Assembly: GCF_900156425.1 (NCBI RefSeq)
Contig: NZ_FTNO01000001.1
Coordinates: 806,001-870,000 of the forward strand
Direction of reading: 5' to 3'
DNA length: 64,000 bases
Source of the DNA: Haladaptatus litoreus
Lineage (GTDB): Archaea; Halobacteriota; Halobacteria; Halobacteriales; Haladaptataceae
A program made the position numbers and the translations under genes. Shown here one piece after another: positions 31,937-41,060 of the stretch; within the stretch, counting starts at the first letter, position 1; the number at the start of each line of letters is the position of its first letter. The notes beneath the pieces were generated by a model. It was not told the origin of the DNA, did not search any database, and was given only the letters and a program-made list of their open reading frames with translations.

Positions 31937-33262
31937 TCATTCGACGATCAAAACCCGGAGGTCGTTCACGTTCGTCCCCGTCGCACCGGTTTTCACGAGC
32001 GCGCCGACCGAATCCAAAAACGGGTAGGAGTCGTTCGAGTGTAGGGCTTTCCGACCATCTGCTGTCGACGTTTTTTCGTCTACCAGCGCGCCTGCGGCGT
32101 TCGTACTTCCGTCTTTTCCGTCGGTATCGACGCTGGCGACCGTAATTTCAGAATCGAGCTCCAGCAGTGCGCCGAGCGCGAACTCCAGATTCGGCCCGCC
32201 GTCTCCGTCCCCGTGGACGGAAACGGTCGTCTCGCCGCCCGACAGCAAAACTGCCGGTGGCGAAATCGGATTTCCGGTCGCCAGTACCTCCTCGGCGATA
32301 GCGACGTGTGTAGTCGCGGATTCCCGCGCCTCCCCACGTACGCGCGAGGATAGAATCATCGCGTCGTAGCCGCGTTCTTCTGCGGTTTCGCGGGCAGCGT
32401 CGAGGGCGGTGAAATTATCGGCCAGAACGTGGTTCGTGACGCGCTCGAAAACCGAATCGGTTGCGGTGGGCGTTTCGGGTAGATCTCCGGCATCACCGCG
32501 TTCGAAGTGTGTTCGAATCCGCGATACATCATCGGCTTCCGAATCAACTCCGTACTGGTCGAGAACCGCGAGCGCGTCGGAAAACGTCGTTCCGTCGGGT
32601 GCTGTCGGCCCGCTGCCGATGATGCTCGGGTCGTCGCCGACCACGTCGCTGAACAGCAGGCCAACGATGGTTGCTGGAGATGCTGTCCCCGCAAACTGCC
32701 CGCCTTTCAGCGCGGAGCAGTGTTTTCTGACTGCGTTGATTTCGTCGATGGTCGCACCCAAATCGAGCAGGGTGCGAGTCGCGGTTTGCATCTCGGCGAG
32801 CGGAATATCGCCTGCGGGAGCAGGCAGGAGTGCGCTCGCTCCCCCCGTGATGGCGGCGAGAACGAGCGTGTTTTCGTCGGCGGAATCCGCGAGTTCGAGG
32901 ACTTTTTTCGTACTTTCGACGCCCTCTCTGCTCGGAACGGGATGGTCGCCGGGAAGCACTTCAACTCGGTCAGTTTCTTCCGGGTCGTTGGTCACGACCG
33001 CTCCGCGGTCGATTCGCTCGCCAAGGAGGGATTCGAGTGCGACTGCGACCTGCGCGGAGGCTTTTCCCCCGCCGAGGACGAGGATTTCGTCGAACTCGGA
33101 GAGGTCGTACTCTCGGTCGGCGATTCGGAGCGAATCGCCGACAAGTTCGATTTTCTCGTGGACGACCGTCTGCGGGTGCGCTGATTCGATACCTGCTTCG
33201 AGACAGGCCAGTGCGGTTTCGCGGGCGGGTGTCGTCGCAAGCGCCTCCCGGTTCGAAATCAT
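31937..33262 (-). CDS. Glycerate 2-kinase, MOFRL/GCK family
   Basis: This is a 441-residue kinase of the DUF4147/MOFRL type that phosphorylates glycerate at C2, as in archaeal modified Entner-Doudoroff or serine routes. Landmarks are LVLGGGKASAQVAVALE near residue 70, ITGGASALLPAPAGDI, LLSGGETTVSVHGDGDGGPN and ASVDTDGKDGSTNAAGALVD, all family signatures. It starts at 33262 and overlaps the SDR stop by 4 bases (ATGA), so the two are translationally coupled. Confidence 0.9.
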   Translation of the reverse strand: MISNREALATTPARETALACLEAGIESAHPQTVVHEKIELVGDSLRIADREYDLSEFDEILVLGGGKASAQVAVALESLLGERIDRGAVVTNDPEETDRVEVLPGDHPVPSREGVESTKKVLELADSADENTLVLAAITGGASALLPAPAGDIPLAEMQTATRTLLDLGATIDEINAVRKHCSALKGGQFAGTASPATIVGLLFSDVVGDDPSIIGSGPTAPDGTTFSDALAVLDQYGVDSEADDVSRIRTHFERGDAGDLPETPTATDSVFERVTNHVLADNFTALDAARETAEERGYDAMILSSRVRGEARESATTHVAIAEEVLATGNPISPPAVLLSGGETTVSVHGDGDGGPNLEFALGALLELDSEITVASVDTDGKDGSTNAAGALVDEKTSTADGRKALHSNDSYPFLDSVGALVKTGATGTNVNDLRVLIVE

Positions 33263-34110
33263 CCGAGGAACTTCTTCGCCCAATCGCTGGACGTGAGGCT
33301 GGAAATCGCCCCGTATCCCTTGTCGAGCCATTCGGCGGGCAGGATTCGGACGTAGTCGGTGAGTTCTGCAACGGTTCCAACTGGATACCGGGCTTTCGGA
33401 TGCTGGACGTTCGCCGAATCGAGAATCGTGTCGGCGACTTCCTTCGGATGCACTGCACCGGGCATGCCACCGTCTATCGCCTGCCGGTCGCCGTACATTT
33501 CGTAAAATCGTTCGTAGGCACCGGAGCGTTCGACGCCCTCGATTTCGCCGTTCGCTCGGACGTAGAACTGCGTATCGACTGGGCCGGGTTCGACCAAGAC
33601 AACGTCCACGTCGTAGTCGTCTACTTCCGAGCGAAGCGCGTCCGAAATCCCTTCCAGCGCGAACTTCGACCCGCTGTAGATTCCCATGCCGGGCACCGAA
33701 ACGCGACCGACAGCGCTGGAGACGTTGACGATGGTTCCTTTGCCGCGTTCACGCATGTGCGGAAGTGCTTCCCGAACGAGGCGAAGCGGGCCGTAGACGT
33801 TCACGTCGAACTGCGCCTGCACCTCTTCTATCGGCACGTCTTCGACGGGGCCGGGTTGAGCGTAGCCCGCGTTGTTGACGAGGCAGTCGATGTGGCCGTG
33901 GTCGTCCACGATTTCGCCGACGACGCGCTCTATGTCGTCGTCCTCGGTTACGTCCAGCGTAGCGATGTTACATCCTTTGTCGCCGAGCGTTTCGATGTCG
34001 GCGGGATTTCGCGCAGTCGCGTACACTTCCCAACCGTCTGCGAGGAACGAAAGCGCGGTTTCCCGACCGATTCCCGACGAGCAACCCGTAATCAGCACAG
34101 TCTCAGTCAT
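33259..34110 (-). CDS. Short-chain dehydrogenase/reductase
   Basis: This is a 283-residue classical SDR. LITGCSSGIGRETALSF is the TGxxxGxG cofactor loop, NNAGYAQPGPVEDVP is the NNAG motif, and YSGSKFALEG is the catalytic YxxxK, preceded by the Ser in VNVSSAVGRV. NAD or NADP preference is not clear. It starts at 34110, 25 bases after the endonuclease V stop. It is part of a four-gene minus-strand operon with rhomboid, endonuclease V and glycerate kinase. The substrate is unknown. Confidence 0.9.
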   Translation of the reverse strand: MTETVLITGCSSGIGRETALSFLADGWEVYATARNPADIETLGDKGCNIATLDVTEDDDIERVVGEIVDDHGHIDCLVNNAGYAQPGPVEDVPIEEVQAQFDVNVYGPLRLVREALPHMRERGKGTIVNVSSAVGRVSVPGMGIYSGSKFALEGISDALRSEVDDYDVDVVLVEPGPVDTQFYVRANGEIEGVERSGAYERFYEMYGDRQAIDGGMPGAVHPKEVADTILDSANVQHPKARYPVGTVAELTDYVRILPAEWLDKGYGAISSLTSSDWAKKFLG

Positions 34111-34135
34111 TGGCCCTTCTTTCGGACGGGGGTGG

Positions 34136-34942
34136 CTAAGAACCAACGGTTTCCTTCACCTCGTCGGCGTAGGCGTCCGCGCGCCGCGTGGGTTCGGGGA
34201 GTTTGTAGCCAGCACAGAGTTGCCAGACGAGGTCTGCGGTCGTTTCTGCGCTCACGCGATGGCCCGGACTGACGTACAGCGGGTTGACGTGGCGTTTTTC
34301 GGGATTGTCGTACTGGCGCGATTGGAGCGCGTAGCCGATGACTGTCCCGTCAGGTGCGCTGACGCGCTCGTTTGCGAGCACCGGAATCCGTTCACCTTCC
34401 GACAGATGACCCTGTATCGGTTCGCGCAGTTTCCCGCAGAGCAGGTTTTTCGCCACCCCAATCGCGGGCAAATCGAGCATGACACCGATGTGGGTGGCGA
34501 TTCCGGCCTCCCGATAGTGGATTCGCCCACTTCCGTCAACAATTGCGAGGTCGGGTTCGACCGACAGTTCCTCGAAGGCCCGCAAAATCGCAGTTCCCTC
34601 CCGAAATGAGAGCAGACCGGGAATGTACGGAATTTCTGTTTCGACCACCGCGTGGGTTCGCTCGATGACCTCGCCATCGCGCGCCGCGACGATGGCGCTC
34701 ACCGCCTTTTCGCCGACGAAGGCTTGGTCGACGCCGACGACGATTGGCTTCTCGCCCGTGTCCGATTTCCCGGTCGGCAGTTCGCGCTGGTCGTCGTCGG
34801 ACGACCCAGTGCGAACGCTCTCGGGGTCGAAATCGAACTCGTCTCGAAAAGTAGCCGTCTCCGCGACATCGTACTGAAGCGTTTCCATCTCCTCGCGCGA
34901 CAACGACGCATCGGGCGCAAATTCGGGATGGACGACGCGCAT
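34136..34942 (-). CDS. nfi: Endonuclease V
   Basis: It nicks DNA (or RNA) one base 3' to inosine and other deaminated bases. The 268-residue protein has GVDQAFVGEKAVSAIVA near residue 70 (catalytic Asp), YIPGLLSFREG (substrate Tyr and catalytic Glu), AIVDGSGRIHYREAG (second Asp) and ATHIGVMLDLPAIGVAKN. All conserved residues look present. Compared with the usual 220-230 residues it has an acidic insert of about 30 residues near the N-terminus (TGSSDDDQRELPTGKSDTGE). Its start overlaps the rhomboid stop by one base. Confidence 0.94.
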   Translation of the reverse strand: MRVVHPEFAPDASLSREEMETLQYDVAETATFRDEFDFDPESVRTGSSDDDQRELPTGKSDTGEKPIVVGVDQAFVGEKAVSAIVAARDGEVIERTHAVVETEIPYIPGLLSFREGTAILRAFEELSVEPDLAIVDGSGRIHYREAGIATHIGVMLDLPAIGVAKNLLCGKLREPIQGHLSEGERIPVLANERVSAPDGTVIGYALQSRQYDNPEKRHVNPLYVSPGHRVSAETTADLVWQLCAGYKLPEPTRRADAYADEVKETVGS

Positions 34943-35847
34943 TAGAACCGTCTACCGCCCATTCCGCCGCGTCCGCCGCCACCGAACTGGAGTTCCTGCG
35001 GGGCGCGTTCTCCGTCCCGCTTCAGTTTCGCACCGTATAGCAGACCCAGTCCGAGACCCGTCAAGTGGGCGAGTTGCGCGACACCGCCAGCGCCGATACC
35101 GCCGATGACGCTCGTGAACGCCGAATAGATGGCGAACAGCAGGGTCGCTATCCACAGCGGCATCGGGAGGATGAAGTAGATATAAATCCGGAGATTTGGA
35201 TTCAAAACCGTCATCACACCCATGATGGCCGCAATCGCGCCGCTCGCACCGAGGACGGGGACGAAGACGCCCGGTTCGGTGAGGATGGTCGCCCAGACCT
35301 GTGCGAGTCCTGCGAGTGCGCCCGTCACCAGAAACAGGACGGTAAACTTCTTGCTCCCGACCCGCCGCTCCACGAGGGGGCCAAAAAAGTACAGCACGAT
35401 GCTGTTGATCGCGATGTGGCCGAAGCCGCCGTGCGCGAAGACGGAGGTGACCCATGTCCAGACGTAGAACGGATTCGCGGTGTTCAGGGTGAAGAGATTG
35501 AACCATTCGAGTGAGTTCGTTGGAATCCCCAACACAAGCGGAGCGATACCGTATTGGAAGATAAACGTCAGCCACATCAGGCCGAGGAAGACGAACGTCA
35601 TATTTCCGCGGAAATAGGCCAGCGGCCCGCCCGTACCGGTGTTGATGCCAAAGCTACTGCTCCGGCCCTGCTGATTCACGCTGTCGTCGAAGCCGCTATC
35701 GAAGACACCTTCCGGGTCGTTCCACTCGTTCAACCCCGGACAGGAATGATTTTCCGGAAGGCGGTGGTCGCCACAGAACGTCCTGCCGCACATCCGGCAT
35801 TTGTACGGCATGTTCTCGTGTTGCCCACATTCGTCGCATTGCGCCAT
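34942..35847 (-). CDS. Rhomboid intramembrane serine protease with N-terminal AN1-type zinc finger
   Basis: This is a 301-residue protein. Residues 1-38 hold CDECGQHENM and CRMCGRTFCGDHRLPENHSC, an AN1-like zinc finger. Six helices follow, with VLGASGAIAAIMG near residue 200 (catalytic Ser in GxSG) and LAHLTGLGLGLLYG near 261 (catalytic His). The tail is Gly/Arg-rich. It cleaves transmembrane segments in the cell membrane. AN1-rhomboid fusions are typical of haloarchaea. It is the first gene of a four-gene operon (rhomboid, nfi, SDR, glycerate kinase). Confidence 0.92.
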   Translation of the reverse strand: MAQCDECGQHENMPYKCRMCGRTFCGDHRLPENHSCPGLNEWNDPEGVFDSGFDDSVNQQGRSSSFGINTGTGGPLAYFRGNMTFVFLGLMWLTFIFQYGIAPLVLGIPTNSLEWFNLFTLNTANPFYVWTWVTSVFAHGGFGHIAINSIVLYFFGPLVERRVGSKKFTVLFLVTGALAGLAQVWATILTEPGVFVPVLGASGAIAAIMGVMTVLNPNLRIYIYFILPMPLWIATLLFAIYSAFTSVIGGIGAGGVAQLAHLTGLGLGLLYGAKLKRDGERAPQELQFGGGGRGGMGGRRF

Positions 35848-35905
35848 TGTTCCGACTTTTGAACCGACAGGTCAAATGGGTTTGGGTGACGATGCCGGTC
35901 GCTGA

Positions 35906-36355
35906 TTACGGTCGGGTGCGATGCTCGCCGACGAGTCGTGGGATGCCGAGGCCGACCAAGTACGCGACGCTTCCGAACACCGCCCCGGAGAGCAAACAGA
36001 GCGCAAACGATCGCAGTCCGAAAAGCGAACCGCTGGACGAACGAATGCCCTCCCAAATCGCAAGAACGAGGCCAACCCACGGCGCGGACGCCAGAACCAA
36101 ACAATCGAGCAACGACCCCCCGCGACTCGCGTAAACGGTGGCAACCGCGAACGCGAGCAGTGAGAGGGCTACCGTGACGGCTCCCATCTGCACCCCCGAA
36201 ACGGCGAAAAGGCCATCCGCGGGGAACGCATCGGCGAACGAACCCGCGGCACCGCGGGTCAACAGCGCCAACCCCGAGGCGAACACCAAAACGCTGAGCG
36301 TGTCGTCTCGGCGTGTCGAAGAAAGTGCCCTAGAGTCGGGAGTGTGCGACGCCAT
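35906..36355 (-). CDS. Membrane protein of unknown function, four to five helices
   Basis: This is a 149-residue protein with hydrophobic segments at about residues 20-34, 48-70, 78-100 and 110-138, and a positively charged tail ending in Thr-Arg-Pro. There are no recognisable motifs. On the minus strand a CCTTTTAG element (about 36383-36391) gives the right BoxA spacing to the ATG at 36355. It is not part of the rhomboid operon by promoter evidence, though only 58 bases separate it from the rhomboid start. Confidence 0.6.
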   Translation of the reverse strand: MASHTPDSRALSSTRRDDTLSVLVFASGLALLTRGAAGSFADAFPADGLFAVSGVQMGAVTVALSLLAFAVATVYASRGGSLLDCLVLASAPWVGLVLAIWEGIRSSSGSLFGLRSFALCLLSGAVFGSVAYLVGLGIPRLVGEHRTRP

Positions 36356-36423
36356 GCTATTTGCATCTACCTCAGTCGTTCAGCTAAAAGGAATTTGTGG
36401 CCAGCAAACCGAAAAACAACGAC

Positions 36424-37113
36424 TTATTCCGATTTTCGTCCGCCGTAGACGGCGAAGTTGTAGTACTGCCAGATGGAGGTGACGGAGTCGAATCCCGCTT
36501 CGCGGAGCCAGACGAGTTGGTCGGTCAGCGTGTCGGGGTCGTCGTAGTCGTCGCTGGCCTGCCAGCGGTTCATGAACTCCTCTTCTTCCCACCCTTTCGA
36601 GCGAACCCAGTTTTTAATCATCGCGTCGGAGAGCGTTTCGAGGTGGTCGGCGTCGAACCGAACCACGTCGCCGTTGAAAAACCAGCCGCCGGGAACGAGC
36701 GCCTCGTGAATGTTGCTGAACAGGGTTTGTTTTTCGTCGGACGTGAGGTGATGAACCGCGAGCGAGGAGATGACGAGGTCGAACTTCGATTCGCCACTGG
36801 GGTGGTCGTCCGGAAACGTCCCCTGTTCGATTTGGACGCGGTCGCCGAACGTCTCCAGTTTGCGCTCGGCCTCGGCGAGCATCCGTTCGCTGTGGTCAAC
36901 CGCGAGGACGCTGCTTTCGGGAAAGCGCGTGAGCAGTTTGGCAGTGAGTTCGCCAGTGCCAGCACCGAGTTCGAGAACGTGAATATCTTCGCTCCGTCCC
37001 TGTGGCGGTGCGTTCAAAATTGCGTCGTGAAGTTCGTCGTATCGTGGAACGATGGCTTCGATACCGGGGTCGTAAACGCGAGAATCCTCAAACACCTCTC
37101 CGGGTTTCTTCAT
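36424..37113 (-). CDS. SAM-dependent methyltransferase (class I)
   Basis: This is a 229-residue protein with motif I VLELGAGTGELTAKLL, an acidic end of strand 2 (VLAVDHSERML), motif post-I FPESSVLAV and motif IV LVISSLAVHHL. It is similar to UbiE/TrmA-like small-molecule methyltransferases. No RNA-binding or second domain is visible. The substrate is unknown. The start MKKPGEVFEDSRVYD at 37113 is preferred, since residues upstream are low quality. Confidence 0.85.
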   Translation of the reverse strand: MKKPGEVFEDSRVYDPGIEAIVPRYDELHDAILNAPPQGRSEDIHVLELGAGTGELTAKLLTRFPESSVLAVDHSERMLAEAERKLETFGDRVQIEQGTFPDDHPSGESKFDLVISSLAVHHLTSDEKQTLFSNIHEALVPGGWFFNGDVVRFDADHLETLSDAMIKNWVRSKGWEEEEFMNRWQASDDYDDPDTLTDQLVWLREAGFDSVTSIWQYYNFAVYGGRKSE

Positions 37114-37236
37114 GCCCCCTGTTGTAGTCCGAGTGGTTAATGCTTTTTCAAGCCTCATTCTCTCGACGAGATTTATTCATCGAACGCATAGGGGGAGGGC
37201 AGGAAGTTTTTGCTCCCGGAACGACGAGTAGTGGGC

Positions 37237-37674
37237 GTGAAAGAGTACGAGCGCAAAGGGCTACTGGAGCGCGTCGAGCGCGAGGGTGCGACCGTCGGCG
37301 CATCCATTCCGGAGGAAATCACGGTGCAGGGACAGGACATCGACCTGCGCGAGTTCGTCTTCGAAATCAAACGACGGGATACGGTTCCACCCGGAGAACG
37401 CGACCGGGTGGAGCAGGCGAAGACGAATCTTCGCCGGGAGCGTCTTCAGCGAAAACAACGACTCGAAGAGGGCGATATCACCCACGAAGAGGGCGAACGA
37501 CTGGTCGAAAGCATCATCGGAATCGACCGCGCGCTGAACGCGCTGGAAAGTCTCGGGGGGACGAATCTCGAAGCAGAAGAGAAAGCGAAGGAGGCCGCCG
37601 ACCAGAAACGGTGGATGTCGTTCCTCCAGAAAGCATTGGGGAAAAAAGACGCCAGCAAACGATCACGATTATGA
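37237..37674 (+). CDS. Haloarchaeal DUF5788-like protein upstream of PolX
   Basis: This is a 145-residue mostly helical charged protein (start KEYERKGLLERVEREG; later FEIKRRDTVPPGERDRVEQA). It starts with GTG 37237, because a T-rich BoxA at 37203-37211 lies 27-30 bases upstream. It overlaps polX by 4 bases (ATGA). The family matches what I remember as DUF5788 and has no known function. Tight coupling to a DNA repair polymerase suggests a DNA-related role, but this is inferred only. Confidence 0.7.
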   Translation: MKEYERKGLLERVEREGATVGASIPEEITVQGQDIDLREFVFEIKRRDTVPPGERDRVEQAKTNLRRERLQRKQRLEEGDITHEEGERLVESIIGIDRALNALESLGGTNLEAEEKAKEAADQKRWMSFLQKALGKKDASKRSRL

Positions 37675-39410
37675 GCAGAAACGCAGAAATCGCCGATTTG
37701 TTCGAGGAGTACGCGGACTTGCTCGACGCACAGGACGTACAGTACAAACCCCAGTCGTATCGCCGCGCCGCCGACAACATCCGGGACTATCCAGAAGCCA
37801 TCGAGGAGTTGGCCGAGGACGGCCCGGATGCCATCGGAAAGATTCCGCAGGTCGGCGACTCCATCGCGGGAAAAGTCGTCGAATACTTCGAGACGGGTGA
37901 AATCGAGGAACTGGAGGAAGAGCGTGCAAACCTCCCGGTACAGATGGCCGAACTGACGCGCGTGGAGGGCGTCGGCCCGAAAACGGTCGGAACCCTCTAC
38001 GAGGAACTCGGGGTGCAGACGCTGGACGATTTGGAGGAAGTCGCTCGCGCAGGAGAAATTCAGGAAATCAAGGGGTTCGGCCCGAAAACCGAGGAGAACA
38101 TCGTAGACGGCATCGAGTTCGCCCGCACGATTCGAGGGCGCGAACTGCTCGGAAACGCGCGGCCGGTAGGCGAACAGGTGCTTACGTTCGTCTCCGATAT
38201 TCCGTCGGTCGGCCGCTGTGAAATGGGTGGCTCGATTCGCAGATGGTGTGAGACCATCGGCGACGTAGACGTGCTGGCCGAGAGCGAGGACAAACAGGCC
38301 GTCGTAGACGCTTTCGCCGATTGGGAGCGCGCGACGGAGGTAATCGAAGCGGGAACCGACAAAGCCGCGATTCGCGTTTCGGACATGCGAATCGACCTTC
38401 GCGTCGTGGTTCCCGACGAGTTCGGCAGCGCGCTTCAGTACTTTACGGGGAGCAAGAATCACAACATCACCCTGCGGAACCACGCCATCGAGCGCGAGTT
38501 GAAGGTGAACGAGTACGGCGTGTTCGACATCTCCGACGTGGACGACCCGGATGCAGGCCAGCGAGTCGGCGAGAAAGTCGCGGGAGAGACGGAAGCGAGT
38601 ATGTACGAAGCCCTCGGCCTTCCGCTAATCGCACCCGAAATGCGCGAGGACAACGGCGAAATCGACGCCGCACTCGCCGGGGAACTCCCTGACCTCATTG
38701 AGGAAGACGACGTTCGCGGCGACCTTCACTTGCACACCCAATGGTCTGACGGAAACAACGCCATCGCGGAGATGGTCGAAGGTGCAGCCGAGTTCGGGCA
38801 CGACTACATCTCCATCTCCGACCACGCGACGGGGCCGGGAATGGTCGGCGGCGTCGGACTGGACGACGACGAACTCCGCGAACAGATAGGCGAAATCCGG
38901 GCGGTTGCAGACGACGCCGAAATCGAGGTGTTCGCGGGCGTCGAAGCCAACATCGAAGGAGACGGCGGAATCAGCGTCGCGGACGACGTGCTGGAGGAGT
39001 TGGACATCGTCGTTGCCTCCCCGCACAGCGCACTGAATGGAGACGCCACGGAGCGCCTGATTCGGGCGATGGAACACCCGAGCGTGGATATACTCGGCCA
39101 TCCGAGCGGCCGACTCATCAACCAGCGACCCGGCCTCGATTTCGACGTGCGCGAGGTGGCCGCTGCGGCAGTCGAGAACGACGTGGCTCTCGAAATCAAC
39201 AGCAATCCCAGCAGACTCGATTTGTGGGGCGGCGCGGTACAGGTCGCGGTCGAAGAGGGCGCGACGATTGCAATTAACACCGACGCACACAGTCCCGCCG
39301 AATACGGAAACGTCCGGTACGGCGTCCATACGGCCCGTCGCGGGTGGGCAGAGGCAGGAGACGTGCTGAACACGTGGGATGCGGAGGCGGTTCGGGACTT
39401 CGTTCACTGA
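37671..39410 (+). CDS. polX: DNA polymerase X family (PolX) with PHP domain
   Basis: This is a 579-residue repair polymerase. The N-terminal 8-kDa domain with helix-hairpin-helix covers about residues 1-130 (RRAADNIRDYPEAIEEL, VEGVGPKTVGTLYEEL). The polymerase palm has MGGSIRRWCETIGDVDVLAE near residue 185 (GSxRR and the metal-binding Asp pair). The C-terminal PHP exonuclease-like domain starts near 350 (GDLHLHTQWSDGNN, the HxH motif). It fills short gaps in base-excision repair and the PHP domain removes 3' ends. It overlaps the gene before by 4 bases and the Mut7-C gene after by one, forming an operon. Confidence 0.94.
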   Translation: MSRNAEIADLFEEYADLLDAQDVQYKPQSYRRAADNIRDYPEAIEELAEDGPDAIGKIPQVGDSIAGKVVEYFETGEIEELEEERANLPVQMAELTRVEGVGPKTVGTLYEELGVQTLDDLEEVARAGEIQEIKGFGPKTEENIVDGIEFARTIRGRELLGNARPVGEQVLTFVSDIPSVGRCEMGGSIRRWCETIGDVDVLAESEDKQAVVDAFADWERATEVIEAGTDKAAIRVSDMRIDLRVVVPDEFGSALQYFTGSKNHNITLRNHAIERELKVNEYGVFDISDVDDPDAGQRVGEKVAGETEASMYEALGLPLIAPEMREDNGEIDAALAGELPDLIEEDDVRGDLHLHTQWSDGNNAIAEMVEGAAEFGHDYISISDHATGPGMVGGVGLDDDELREQIGEIRAVADDAEIEVFAGVEANIEGDGGISVADDVLEELDIVVASPHSALNGDATERLIRAMEHPSVDILGHPSGRLINQRPGLDFDVREVAAAAVENDVALEINSNPSRLDLWGGAVQVAVEEGATIAINTDAHSPAEYGNVRYGVHTARRGWAEAGDVLNTWDAEAVRDFVH

Positions 39411-39874
39411 TGGATTCACCCTCGTCGGCCTCGTCTTTGACTCGCCCGACGCTCTTTCTCGACGTAATGTTAGGCAAACTCACGACCTATCTGCGGATGT
39501 GTGGCTACGATACGGCCTACGCGCTCGATAGGGATGTCGAGGACGACGACCAAATTTTGGAACTGGCACAGGTAGAGAGAAGAACGCTCATCACGCGAGA
39601 TGAACTGCTTTCGGAGCGCGCCGAAAACGGGATTTTGCTCACGTCGCTCGACGTGATTGAGCAACTGCGAGAACTAGACGCACGAGGATTCGACCTGTCG
39701 CTTTCCGAACCTTCGCGGTGTTCTTCGTGTAACGGGAAACTGATTCGAGACGATGGCGAGTCTCCTGAACACGCACCGAATGGAAAACAAATTTGGCGGT
39801 GTCAGGACTGTCGAAAGCAGTTCTGGAAAGGAAGTCATTGGAAGTCGGTCGAACGGACGCTTTCCGACCTGTGA
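39410..39874 (+). CDS. Mut7-C RNase domain protein
   Basis: This is a 154-residue stand-alone Mut7-C domain: TLFLDVMLGKLTTYLRMCGY (PIN-like first Asp and Gly-Lys), TLITRDELLSERA (second Asp), and a C-terminal zinc ribbon CSSCNGKL...CQDCRKQFW. Family members are predicted RNases. The zinc ribbon probably binds nucleic acid. It is the last gene of the DUF5788-like/polX operon, with a one-base overlap, which links it to DNA repair or to processing of RNA-DNA ends. Confidence 0.85.
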   Translation: MDSPSSASSLTRPTLFLDVMLGKLTTYLRMCGYDTAYALDRDVEDDDQILELAQVERRTLITRDELLSERAENGILLTSLDVIEQLRELDARGFDLSLSEPSRCSSCNGKLIRDDGESPEHAPNGKQIWRCQDCRKQFWKGSHWKSVERTLSDL

Positions 39875-39889
39875 AAATTCGAAAGCGAG

Positions 39890-40750
39890 TTAGCGATTCG
39901 ATTGCCACTGCTCGCAGGCGTCCATATCGGTCATTCGCTGGTCGTGGAGGCCGCAGTACGGCGTCATTCCGCTGTCGGTACGGACGTAATCGAAGTGGGT
40001 GCAGTTGCCACAGTAGGCGTCGGTCGGGTTCGCCGGGGATGCGGAGTTCGTCGTCGTTCCTGTGATGGTTGTTGTGCCTGCCGTGGTTGCAGTCGCGTCG
40101 TCCGCGGTTTGGGTCTGTTCAGAACCCATCGGCGACGAAATATCGTCGGTCGTCGCGCCCCCGTCGCTGACGGCGTCCATGCCGTCTTCGGGTGGGTCGC
40201 CGAAGATGCCGACGCTTCCGAATCCGGACTTTCGTTCCACTTCGACGATTTTCGTCTCGCCCTTGCGCGTCACTTCCATCGTGACGGTGCCACCGGGGTC
40301 GTTGCGCGTCTTGAAGTTCACGACGGCGACGAACAGACAGCAGAACGTCGTGATGAGGCCGACGAAGTAGACGGCGACGACCGGGAGGGTGAGGTTCTGT
40401 CCGAATCCGCGCCAGTGTTGCGGATACGCGTACCAGAACATCGCAACGCCGAGAACCGAGATGCTCGAACCGATTGCAACCGCCGCGCGAACCTGTTTGC
40501 TCGTCGCTGGAAGGACGGTGAAGATACCGACGAACACGGCAGGAATGCCCAACCCGGCCGTGATTCCCGCGATTTTGTACGAACCGTACTGGCCAACTCC
40601 GGCACCCGCGAACGCCGTTGTCGTCGCGGCGAGAATACCGACGATGACGAGCAGTGACCCGGCGAGGAAGAGGCCGACGCCGAGGTAGAGGCGTCGCGGG
40701 CGCTTTTTGACCCCGTCGCGCCCTTGATAGGTTTCCCCGAGGCTTGTCAT
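39890..40750 (-). CDS. Five-helix membrane protein with C-terminal Cys-rich domain (DUF7139-like)
   Basis: This is a 286-residue protein. Helices lie at about 20-45, 55-75, 85-105 and 120-145. A cytoplasmic linker follows (TMEVTRKGETKIVEVERKSG), then a disordered Thr/Ala-rich region. A small Cys/His module ends the protein: CGNCTHFDYVRTDSGMTPYC and then CEQW. Four Cys could hold a metal. I recall this as DUF7139 in haloarchaea, unchecked. The start at 40750 is taken as MTSLGETYQG. The function is unknown. Confidence 0.7.
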   Translation of the reverse strand: MTSLGETYQGRDGVKKRPRRLYLGVGLFLAGSLLVIVGILAATTTAFAGAGVGQYGSYKIAGITAGLGIPAVFVGIFTVLPATSKQVRAAVAIGSSISVLGVAMFWYAYPQHWRGFGQNLTLPVVAVYFVGLITTFCCLFVAVVNFKTRNDPGGTVTMEVTRKGETKIVEVERKSGFGSVGIFGDPPEDGMDAVSDGGATTDDISSPMGSEQTQTADDATATTAGTTTITGTTTNSASPANPTDAYCGNCTHFDYVRTDSGMTPYCGLHDQRMTDMDACEQWQSNR

Positions 40751-41060
40751 GTGTCCGTCATTGAACCCCTGATACAAAACTACTACGTCAGACGTTCATC
40801 AGAAATTTTATCTTTCCGGCAGAAAACGGACAAAAAAGAGGATGCGATGGCGGGAGGAACAGCAGTCGCTTTTTCGAACTGTTCTGGCTATAAGGAGACA
40901 ACAATCAAGAATCAGCACGCTGACCAGCCGCCGTAGTTTCGGTATTTTTACACCCGCCGAGGTCTAGCACACTCTCCGCGAGCGAGGAGCGTAACGACGA
41001 GCGACCGTAGTAAAAGGTCGTGTCGAAAAGCATAATCCCCGTGCTGTCAAACGCCTCGGT
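40751..41060. other. Divergent intergenic region with a repeat copy
   Basis: These 310 bases lie between the membrane protein and DUF5789-like genes. They contain the second copy of the 24-base repeat (40966-40989), and a short hairpin CGACC...GGTCG (41002-41020). No gene is seen; open frames here are short and not acidic. Confidence 0.45.
40966..40989. repeat. 24-base intergenic repeat, copy B
   Basis: It begins AGCACACTCTCCGCGAG and differs from 20138-20161 at one position. Confidence 0.6.

Noticed and set aside
40724-40936. Plus-strand open frame of 70 codons upstream of the DUF5789-like gene
   Set aside because: It starts inside the promoter region of the divergent membrane gene and is not acidic. 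No family is recognised.
20138-40989. CRISPR array suggested by repeated 24-base blocks
   Set aside because: Only two copies are found, 20 kb apart, with no regular spacers and no cas genes.
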